A DNA stretch of 64,000 nt from contig PLZD01000010.1 of NCBI GenBank assembly GCA_003151975.1, forward strand, positions 62,001 through 126,000. Reading direction: 5' to 3'. The translations under genes were made by a program, and so were the position numbers. Positions within the stretch are counted from its first letter, which is position 1. Every line of letters begins with the position of its first letter. The notes under the pieces were generated by a model. It saw nothing but the letters and a program-made list of their open reading frames with translations, had not been told where the DNA came from and did not search any database. The DNA is from Elusimicrobiota bacterium (GTDB taxonomy: Bacteria > Elusimicrobiota > Elusimicrobia > UBA1565 > UBA9628). Shown here in pieces: positions 51,972-58,621 of the stretch.

Positions 51972-53674
51972 CGCGAGATCATGTCCCAGGTCAGCACGCC
52001 GTCCTCTCTGACCGCTTTACTGAGCGCGCGCCCGATCAGGCCGTCGAGCTCGGCGGGCGCGATTCCCGTGCCGGGGCGCTTGGCCGAGAGGTCCGCGCGC
52101 GCGAGCACGTGCCCTTCGGAGAGGTCCCGGGCGGCGACCAGGCTCCGCCTGGCGACCTTGCGGTTGGCCGCCTCGCAGGGTGCGACCGTCTTGATCCCGT
52201 CGCCGACCGCGGATTCGACGAGGCGCACGCCGTTTACTAGCGCCGCCAATTCGCTTGGCAAAAGAGAAGCCTTGTGATCCGGGCCGGGAAGCTCGCGGTC
52301 GAGCGTGAAGTGCTTCTCGATGACGCAGGCGCCGCGCGCGGCGGCGGCGAGCGCGACCTCGATGCCCAAGGTGTGGTCGGAGTAGCCTGCGGGCAGGGCG
52401 AAGGCCTCGCGCAGAGTGTCCATCGCGGCGAGATTGGCTTCATCGGCGGGCGCCGGGTACTCGCTGACGCATTGCAGCAAAGTCAGCGGCGCCTCCGAGA
52501 CCTCACGGATCCAGCCCACGGCGTCGGCGACCTCGGAGAGCTCGCTCATGCCCGTCGACAGGATCAGCGGCCGGCCTTTGCGCGCGACGTGCTGGAGCAG
52601 GGCTTTGTTGGTGATCTCGCCGGAGGGAAGCTTGAACAAGGACACTCCGAGCTTGTCGAGCAGGTCGGCGCTGCCCTCGTCGAACGGGGTGGAAAGAAAC
52701 AAGATGCCTTCCTTCTCGCAGCGCTCCTTTATAAGGCGGTGGGCTTTCCAATCGAGCTCGAGCCGCGCGAGCATTTCTGTTTGCGAGGCGTCGGAGGTTT
52801 TCTGGTAGTCGGCCTTTGGCGCGCCCTTGGAGGCCAGTCGGTCGGCCTTGAAAGTCTGAAACTTGACGGCGTCGGCCCCCGCGTTCTTGGCGGCCGAGAC
52901 CATCGCGAGCGCGCGCTCGACGCTGCCGTTGTGGTTGACGCCCGCCTCGGCGATGATGAAGACGGGAGAGCGCTTGGCATTGGCCGGCTCGCGGCGCAGC
53001 AGCGCTTGCGCGCGGGCCCAATCCAGCGGCGTGTCGACGTCGACGGCTTCCTCGGGCGGGATGATCAGCGCGCGCTCGTCGGGGCCGCGGAACGAGCGGC
53101 GCTTGAGCAAATCCTGGCGCGAGACGAGGAAGATCGACCCCTCGAGCGCGTAGGCCGGCGGCAATTTTTGGCGCGGCGGCGGGCTCTTGATCTGCGGCAA
53201 GAAAGGGGAGAGCCGGCCGGTTTTCTTATCGACGCGGCAGCACCAGTAAGGATGACTCGGAGCCGTGGTCACCGACACCACGCCGCGGCGATTTTTCTTG
53301 AATAGGGAGACGGCCTTTCGGATCGTGGCGGCGGTGCGAAAGGGCGAGGTGGGCGCGAGCAAGAGGACCGCGTCGGGGCGGTAGCCCTCTTCGTTCTCTA
53401 GGCGCTTAAGCAGGTGCACGGCGGTGTCGGCGATGGGGGAGTCGTCTTTGGCCAGCGCCTTGGGCCTCAGCCAGGGGACTTCGACGCCGTGGCGGCGGGC
53501 CACCGCGGCTATTTTCGGGTCATCGGTGCTGACCCAGAGCCGGTCGAGGCAGGCGGCTTGGCGCGCGGTCATGATGGCGCGGCCCAGCAACGGAATCCCG
53601 CCGAGCGGCTCGATGTTTTTGCCCGGAAGGCCCTTGGAGCCTCCGCGGGCGGCGATGAGGCCGAGTATCTTCAT
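51968..53674 (-). CDS. fusion: CMP-nonulosonate synthetase (LegF) + nonulosonate synthase (LegI)
   Basis: This is a 568-residue single frame. Residues 1-225 are a CMP-sugar synthetase: IAARGGSKGLPGKN at 7-20, LLLAPTSPFR, and VDVDTPLDW (211-219), all required signatures. After about 10 linker residues, residues 238-500 are a NeuB-type synthase with IIAEAGVNHNGS (240-251), KFQTFKADRL, STPFDEGSADLL, KLPSGEITN, LSTGMS and CVSEYPAP. Residues about 505-568 are the SAF domain. The synthase condenses phosphoenolpyruvate with the six-carbon sugar from LegG, and the other half activates the product with CTP. Having the last two steps in one chain is unusual and implies product handover. It opens the operon under copy A. 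Confidence 0.92.
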   Translation of the reverse strand: MKILGLIAARGGSKGLPGKNIEPLGGIPLLGRAIMTARQAACLDRLWVSTDDPKIAAVARRHGVEVPWLRPKALAKDDSPIADTAVHLLKRLENEEGYRPDAVLLLAPTSPFRTAATIRKAVSLFKKNRRGVVSVTTAPSHPYWCCRVDKKTGRLSPFLPQIKSPPPRQKLPPAYALEGSIFLVSRQDLLKRRSFRGPDERALIIPPEEAVDVDTPLDWARAQALLRREPANAKRSPVFIIAEAGVNHNGSVERALAMVSAAKNAGADAVKFQTFKADRLASKGAPKADYQKTSDASQTEMLARLELDWKAHRLIKERCEKEGILFLSTPFDEGSADLLDKLGVSLFKLPSGEITNKALLQHVARKGRPLILSTGMSELSEVADAVGWIREVSEAPLTLLQCVSEYPAPADEANLAAMDTLREAFALPAGYSDHTLGIEVALAAAARGACVIEKHFTLDRELPGPDHKASLLPSELAALVNGVRLVESAVGDGIKTVAPCEAANRKVARRSLVAARDLSEGHVLARADLSAKRPGTGIAPAELDGLIGRALSKAVREDGVLTWDMISR

Positions 53675-53686
53675 GCTGTCAGAGGA

Positions 53687-53711
53687 TGTTCAAAGATTGA
53701 ACATTATACCA
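53687..53711 (-). promoter_or_regulatory. composite promoter-operator, copy A (leg operon)
   Basis: Minus strand: TG-G-TATAAT (53711-53703), then directly GTTCA (53702-53698), five bases, TGAAC (53692-53688); outer T/A extend the arms to TGTTCA/TGAACA. The predicted RNA start near 53696 lies within the repeat, with about 22 bases of leader to the ATG at 53674. It shares TGnTAYAATGTTCA with copies B and C. A plus-strand TATAAT begins 27 bp to the right. Confidence 0.85.
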
Positions 53712-53737
53712 TAATGCTCGAGGAATCCACATTAAGT

Positions 53738-53743
53738 TATAAT
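53738..53743 (+). promoter_or_regulatory. -10 box of the plus-strand methyltransferase operon
   Basis: TATAAT ends 12 bp before the ATG at 53756, implying a leader of about six bases. No clear -35. It is divergent from copy A and the two promoters share an 80-bp AT-rich gap, so the GTTCA-N5-TGAAC protein might also influence this one. Confidence 0.5.
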
Positions 53744-53755
53744 AGCGAGATTTCC

Positions 53756-54883
53756 ATGGGAGCGAAAGCACTTTCCGCCTCCGTCTGCGAGGCCTGCGGG
53801 CAAGAAAATCGACGCGAGGCCCTCTTTTGCCGGCGCTGCACCGCCCCCGTCGCGGTCGCGGCCCTCGGAGAGTTCGACGCGGACGATCAAAGGCTTTGTC
53901 TGCGGGCGCTTTTCGAGGTTCTTTCCGAATCGACGGCGGGCCGGCGTCGTTCAGTGGCCGATGATAGGCTTTGGCGGAACTATCTCTCGGCGTTTTGGCT
54001 CAGGCCCGAGACGGCGCTGGTCTTGTACGCCGAGGCGCTCGCGGTGCGCGCGGCCCTGTCCCGCGCTCGCGGGCCGCATCTCGACCTAGGCTGCGGCGAC
54101 GGCATACACGCCGCCTTGCGCGGAGGCTGGCGCTTCACGGACGACTTCGACGCATTCCAATCGCTCGATCCGTCGGCGCGCGACATTTACAACGCTTGGA
54201 ATCCGAAGGATTTTCGCGCCGTCACCGTCCACCGCGCGCGCAAGATCGATTTCGGCGTCGATATCAAGCCGACCGCCGTCTCGCGGGCGAAGGCCTTGGG
54301 GGCGTTCTCGCGCGTCGAGCGCGCCGACGCGACGCGCTTGCCTCTCAAAGACTCCAGCGTCGGCAGCATTTTCTCGAACATGCTGCGGGACCTGGGCGAG
54401 CCGCTGCCGGCGGCGCTCTCCGAATGCCGGCGTGTGCTCAAGGATGACGGCGTCCTGCTGATTTCGGCGATGACGCCGGAATATCCGCGCCGTCTTTATT
54501 TCGCGCCGGCGGCGCTGCGCGCCGAAAAAAAGGGTGAAAGCGCCATGGCTCGGCGCCTTCTGCGTTTGGACCGCGGCCGCAGCGTCTTCTGTCGGCGCCA
54601 ACTCACGGCGCCTCAATGGCAGACGCTCCTCCGGAAGAGCGGATTTAAGTTAGAGGGCGTCAGGCCGTTGATCGGCTCGCGCGTGATCCGCTTTTGGGAC
54701 GTGGGGCTTCGTCCGTTCAGCCTTCCGCTGCTGAATGCTCGTCGGCGCTGGGATAAGGACGGCAGTCTCGTCCGGATCAAGCGCATGCTCGTCGGCGCGC
54801 TGGCGCATGCCCTGGCGCCCCTGGCCGCCGGAGTGCTCGACGGCAAGCCATGCATGCATCTGATCGTGGCGAGGAAGGCATGA
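53756..54883 (+). CDS. zinc-ribbon SAM-dependent methyltransferase
   Basis: This is a 375-residue protein. The ATG at 53756 is preferred because it follows the TATAAT box at a near-leaderless distance; upstream in-frame codons would be untranscribed or in the promoter. Cys11-x2-Cys14 and Cys25-x2-Cys28 form an N-terminal zinc ribbon. SAM motif I is LDLGCGDGIHAAL near 109-121 and the post-motif ECRRVLKDDGVLLISAM is typical of class I enzymes. The next gene (a deacetylase) overlaps by 4 bp. It probably modifies a sugar of the locus; substrate unknown. Confidence 0.78.
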   Translation: MGAKALSASVCEACGQENRREALFCRRCTAPVAVAALGEFDADDQRLCLRALFEVLSESTAGRRRSVADDRLWRNYLSAFWLRPETALVLYAEALAVRAALSRARGPHLDLGCGDGIHAALRGGWRFTDDFDAFQSLDPSARDIYNAWNPKDFRAVTVHRARKIDFGVDIKPTAVSRAKALGAFSRVERADATRLPLKDSSVGSIFSNMLRDLGEPLPAALSECRRVLKDDGVLLISAMTPEYPRRLYFAPAALRAEKKGESAMARRLLRLDRGRSVFCRRQLTAPQWQTLLRKSGFKLEGVRPLIGSRVIRFWDVGLRPFSLPLLNARRRWDKDGSLVRIKRMLVGALAHALAPLAAGVLDGKPCMHLIVARKA

Positions 54884-55833
54884 GCCAAAGCGCGCTGGCC
54901 GTCATGTATCACTACGTCTGGCCCGACGGCAAGCCCGTTCCTGGCGGCATCAGGCCTTTGCTTGCCTCCGAGTTCGAGGCCCAGCTAGATTGGCTCTCAG
55001 AGCGCTACCGCATCGTCTCGCCCGACGATTTTCTGGCCGAGGTCGCCCGCGGCTCCTGGAAAGGTAAGCCGCCGTGCCTTCTGACCTTCGACGACGGTAC
55101 GCGCGACCACGCCGAGGTCGCAGCACCTATACTCGCGCGCCGCAAATTAAGCGGCGTTTTCTTCGTGCTGACGTGGCCGTCTGACGTCGGGCGAATGCCG
55201 CTGACCCATTTAGTGCACTGGCTGCTCGGCCGAGACGAGAGCGAGGTTTGGGGGGGGTTCGAAGCGTACGCCGAGCGCGAACTCGGCGGTGCCGCGGCTT
55301 TGGGCGACGCGGCGCAAGCAAAGCGCATCTATCACTACGAGACGCCGCTGCGCGGGCGCATAAAGTACGCGGCCAACATGGCGCTGGCTCCTGAGTCGGC
55401 GCGCAAGGTCGTGCGCGCGGCGCTCGCCGGCGCGGGCATCGATGAGGCCGCTCTCGCGCGCGACTGGTTCGCGTCCGCCGAGCAGATTTCCGCGATGCGC
55501 AAGGCCGGCATGGTCATCGGCCTTCACGGCTGCAGCCATCAGAGCCTGCAGGTTTTGGGCGGCGAAGGCATGGCCGAAGAGATTCGCTATGGCTCATCGT
55601 GGGTGGCCAGGGTCGCGGGCGAGAAGCCGCGCTGGTGGGCGTGTCCGTTCGGCGGCAGCGGCGCCTCGGAGTCCGCGCACGCCGCGATGAACGAGGCTTT
55701 AAAAAATACCGGCCTCTCCGCTTCGGTCACGACGCGACGCGGCTACGTCCCAGCCGGCTGCGATCCGATGTCGGTGCCGCGCTTTGACTGCATAGACCTG
55801 CCGCCGCGCCAAAAGTCGGCGCCGGCCGCGTGA
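54880..55833 (+). CDS. NodB-type polysaccharide deacetylase
   Basis: This is a 317-residue protein from the ATG at 54880, which has GAGGAAGG just ahead and overlaps the previous stop as ATGA. TFDDG at 69-73 supplies the catalytic Asp pair and HGCSH (His216, His220) the metal-binding histidines of carbohydrate esterase family 4; a long insertion separates them. No signal peptide is seen, so it may work in the cytoplasm on a lipid-linked or nucleotide sugar, as in some O-antigen loci. It would remove an N-acetyl group. It is followed by a GNAT gene that could re-acylate the freed amine. Confidence 0.82.
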   Translation: MSQSALAVMYHYVWPDGKPVPGGIRPLLASEFEAQLDWLSERYRIVSPDDFLAEVARGSWKGKPPCLLTFDDGTRDHAEVAAPILARRKLSGVFFVLTWPSDVGRMPLTHLVHWLLGRDESEVWGGFEAYAERELGGAAALGDAAQAKRIYHYETPLRGRIKYAANMALAPESARKVVRAALAGAGIDEAALARDWFASAEQISAMRKAGMVIGLHGCSHQSLQVLGGEGMAEEIRYGSSWVARVAGEKPRWWACPFGGSGASESAHAAMNEALKNTGLSASVTTRRGYVPAGCDPMSVPRFDCIDLPPRQKSAPAA

Positions 55834-56744
55834 GCGCGATGGCGCCCGAAATCCGCCTCTCGCGGCCCGAGGACCGCGACGCTTTGCTCTCCTTTATCGA
55901 GCGCATGGGCTTCAACCCGCGCGACGCCGCCACATGGGACGGCCTCAAGATGTGCGCGATGACGGCATGGGAGGGAGCGGAGCTCGTCGGCGCGATTCCG
56001 CTCGAGCCGCGGGTGGTTCGTCTCGGCCGAGAGCGCAAGGCCAAAGCCCTGCATCAAACGGTCGTCGCCGTCGCGGAGGGTCACCGCGGAGCGGGACTCG
56101 GCTCGCGCATGCAGGACGAGATCGCGCGACTGGCTCCTGACGGGGCAGAGTTCTTGAGCGTCTATCGCGAAGAGCCAGAGAGTCCCGCCTACCGTTGGTA
56201 CGCCAAAACCGGTTTTCGTCCCGCGATGCACATCGACTCTTGGTTTTGCGATGAGCCAGAGGGGAAATCCGCGGGCGTCGAGTTCTCTTCCGCGCGCGAA
56301 GGACTCGACGGGTTGGAGGCGTCCTGGCGTCGCTGGGCCGACGAGTCGGCGGGACTCATCGACCGAGGCTCGCGGCCACTCTCGCGCTGGCTTGCCGTGC
56401 ATCCCTACCGCGGACGCTATGATTTTGTGCTGGCGCGCGCCGGCGAGGCTTATGCCTTGCTCGGCGTCGGCACGATGCACAGCGACACCCAACGCGTCGA
56501 TATTCTTGAGCTCGTCGCGGGGCCGGGAGGCGAAGGCGTGCTGCTCGGCGCGATCAAAGGTTGGGCCGCCGGATCGTCCTTGCGGCCCATTCGATGGCCG
56601 CTCGCCGAAGACGATCCCATGGAAGCCGCGGCGGCGGCGCATGAATTCGAACCGCGTTGGGGCTTCGACTACCTCGTAAAGCCTCTCGGCGGCCTCGTTC
56701 TGCCGGACGGTCAGTGGCGCTACGCGGGCATCGACTACGCCTAG
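55830..56744 (+). CDS. GNAT-family N-acetyltransferase
   Basis: This is a 304-residue protein starting at GTG (55830), overlapping the deacetylase stop as GTGA. The N-terminal GNAT domain has VVAVAEGHRGAGLGSRMQ near 71-88, the acetyl-CoA pyrophosphate loop (R/Q-x2-G-x-G/A), and YRWYAKTGF, the usual Tyr-containing end. The C-terminal half has no clear family and may be a second, degenerate GNAT-like domain. Coupling to a deacetylase suggests swapping one acyl group for another on an amino sugar, which is inference. Confidence 0.78.
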   Translation: MSAMAPEIRLSRPEDRDALLSFIERMGFNPRDAATWDGLKMCAMTAWEGAELVGAIPLEPRVVRLGRERKAKALHQTVVAVAEGHRGAGLGSRMQDEIARLAPDGAEFLSVYREEPESPAYRWYAKTGFRPAMHIDSWFCDEPEGKSAGVEFSSAREGLDGLEASWRRWADESAGLIDRGSRPLSRWLAVHPYRGRYDFVLARAGEAYALLGVGTMHSDTQRVDILELVAGPGGEGVLLGAIKGWAAGSSLRPIRWPLAEDDPMEAAAAAHEFEPRWGFDYLVKPLGGLVLPDGQWRYAGIDYA

Positions 56745-56762
56745 GCGCGCGCGCCGGCAATT

Positions 56763-56771
56763 TGATAAAAT
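56763..56771 (+). promoter_or_regulatory. extended -10 promoter giving a leaderless transcript
   Basis: TG-A-TAAAAT ends six bases before the ATG at 56778; the expected RNA start falls on the start codon. No -35 can be recognised in the GC-rich upstream DNA, consistent with extended -10 promoters that do without one. Confidence 0.55.
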
Positions 56772-56777
56772 CCCCAA

Positions 56778-57539
56778 ATGGCATCCGACAAGAGCGCAAA
56801 GACCCCCGAAGCGTGGCAGATCTGGGCTGACGAGCCCGAGGTTCTCTCTACCTTGGCCAAGCGCGCCAAGAACGAGCTGCCGCAGATGGAGTGCACCAAG
56901 CAGCTCGTCAAGTTGCTGCGTTCCGCCTATAAGCCCGGCCTGCGCGTGCTCGACGTCGGCTGCAATGCGGGCCATTATCTGCGGGGTCTGCTTGAGATCG
57001 ATGCGAAGATGAATTACACCGGCGTCGACGCCTACGCCACGTACATCAATGAGGCCAAGAAGATTTACAAAGGCTTGCCCAACGCGAAGTTCGCGGTCAA
57101 GGACATCTTCAAGCCGATCTTCCCTGACGAGCCCTTCGACATTACATTCTGCTGCAACGTCCTGCTGCATCTGCCCGATTTTCGCGCGCCGCTGCGTCAC
57201 GTGCTGGAAAGCACGCGCACGGTTTGCTTTGTGCGCACGTTGGTCGCGGACAGCGCCTCCATCGTCAAGCATGTTCAGGGAGAGGAGTTCGACGATCAGG
57301 GCAACCCGAAGCGCTTCGCTTTTGAGAACACCTACACCCCATCGATGATCTCCAAGTGCGCGGCCGCGGCGGGCTGGAAGGCCGAATTCATCGAGGACGA
57401 GTTCGACGCCGAAGTTCTCGCCGCCGAGCACAAGAAGCTCAAGGCCGGGACCGGGACCGCGATCATCGGCGGCAAGCAGGCCGACGGCAACATCATCTTC
57501 AACTGGAAGTTCATACGCTTCACCCGCGCCCGCGGCTGA
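56778..57539 (+). CDS. class I SAM-dependent methyltransferase
   Basis: This is a 253-residue protein, probably translated from a leaderless mRNA. SAM motif I is RVLDVGCNAGHYLRG (56-70) with GVDAYATYI as the acidic strand end and FDITFCCNVLLHLPDF as the post-motif. The C-terminal YTPSMISKCAAAAGWK is the lid found in CmoB- and sugar-methyltransferase-like proteins. Substrate unknown; the following aminotransferase gene overlaps its stop, so the two act on the same pathway. Confidence 0.8.
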   Translation: MASDKSAKTPEAWQIWADEPEVLSTLAKRAKNELPQMECTKQLVKLLRSAYKPGLRVLDVGCNAGHYLRGLLEIDAKMNYTGVDAYATYINEAKKIYKGLPNAKFAVKDIFKPIFPDEPFDITFCCNVLLHLPDFRAPLRHVLESTRTVCFVRTLVADSASIVKHVQGEEFDDQGNPKRFAFENTYTPSMISKCAAAAGWKAEFIEDEFDAEVLAAEHKKLKAGTGTAIIGGKQADGNIIFNWKFIRFTRARG

Positions 57540-58621
57540 TCGGCCGCCTCTCCGAGCTTCACGAACGGTCCCGCGTCCTCCTGACCGGCAACGCGACGGC
57601 CGCCATCGCGCTCGTCCTTCAGGCACTCGGACTCAAGGGAAAAAACGTCGCCATTCCCAACAGCGTCTGTCCCAACGTCCCGATGGCCGTTTATTATTCC
57701 GGCAACGTTCCGGTGTTTCTCGACGCGGATCGCCGGGATTGGGGGCTTTCCCGCCGCGCGCTCGAGAACTGCGGCGAGCGCATTGACGCCGTGCTCGCCG
57801 TGCACGCGTACGGCGCCGTCTGCCGCATCGGCGAGATCGCCGCTTTCTGCCGCAAGCGCGGCGTGCCCCTCGTCGAGGACCTCGCCGTCGCGCAGGGCGC
57901 CCGATTCGGCGGGCGTCCCGCGGGAGCGTTTGGCGACGCGTCCGTGGTCAGTTTCGGCGCGGGCAAGATCGTTTCCTACGGCTACGGCGGAGCGGTCATG
58001 ACGGATGACGCAAGCCTTCTCGCCGCGGTCGAAAGGCTGCAGTCGCGCCTGCCGCCGTTTTCTCGCGCGCGGCGATTGGCCGCGCGCGGCGTCATGCTGG
58101 GGCTTCGCGACGACTACAACCGCTGGCTCGGCCGCGACATCAACGGCTTCTGGCGCACATTTCGCAGACGCGCCCTGTCTTCGCGGGACGCCTTCCTGCA
58201 CCGATTCTCGCCGGCTTGGGAAGACGGGATCGGCCTGGGGCTTTCGGGTTTGCCGAAGAACCTCGCCGGCCGCCGCCGCCGCGCCGCTTTTTTGAAGCGT
58301 TCTTTGCGGAGCGCCGATCCGCGCAAGCTTCGCGTCTTCGCGCCCCCCGCGGGCTCCGTCGATTGGCGCTTCAACGTGCTGCTGAACGGCGGACGCGACG
58401 ATCTTTTGAGAAAGCTGCTCGCCAAGGGGTGCCCCGTCAGCAGTTGGCAGATGCCGGCGGACCTTCTTTTTGGATCACGCGCCGCGCGACGAGGCCCGAT
58501 GGACGTCAGCGATGAGATCGGAGAGAAGATTCTAAATCTTTGGGTCAACGACGAGGTCGACGACGGCTATCTCGCCGATATTTCGGCCGAAATTCTCTCG
58601 CAGACCCGCCGCGAGAAGTGA
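57536..58621 (+). CDS. DegT-family aminotransferase with no canonical start codon near its N-terminus
   Basis: This protein is about 361 residues if it begins at the CTG (57536) that overlaps the methyltransferase TGA. The only in-frame ATG/GTG/TTG upstream is the GTG at 57356, inside the methyltransferase gene, and it would add 60 Arg-rich residues that look like an out-of-frame reading. Homology-like sequence starts at LIGRLSELHE. VAIPNSVCPN, VEDLAVAQGA (Asp115) and FGAGKIVSYGYGG (Lys144) are intact PLP-enzyme motifs. The shortened N-terminal domain resembles the aminotransferase at 36.8-37.8 kb. Its 3' end overlaps the convergent gene by 55 bp. Confidence 0.68.
   Translation: MIGRLSELHERSRVLLTGNATAAIALVLQALGLKGKNVAIPNSVCPNVPMAVYYSGNVPVFLDADRRDWGLSRRALENCGERIDAVLAVHAYGAVCRIGEIAAFCRKRGVPLVEDLAVAQGARFGGRPAGAFGDASVVSFGAGKIVSYGYGGAVMTDDASLLAAVERLQSRLPPFSRARRLAARGVMLGLRDDYNRWLGRDINGFWRTFRRRALSSRDAFLHRFSPAWEDGIGLGLSGLPKNLAGRRRRAAFLKRSLRSADPRKLRVFAPPAGSVDWRFNVLLNGGRDDLLRKLLAKGCPVSSWQMPADLLFGSRAARRGPMDVSDEIGEKILNLWVNDEVDDGYLADISAEILSQTRREK

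Noticed and set aside
35079-53703. LexA/SOS box as an explanation for GTTCA-N5-TGAAC
   Set aside because: The classic Gram-positive box has the arms in the opposite order (GAAC-N4-GTTC), none of the downstream genes is a DNA-repair gene, and a cluster-specific regulator is encoded beside one copy.
57356-57535. In-frame GTG at 57356 as the real start of the aminotransferase
   Set aside because: It would add 60 Arg-rich residues lying in the methyltransferase gene in another frame, unlike any DegT N-terminus.
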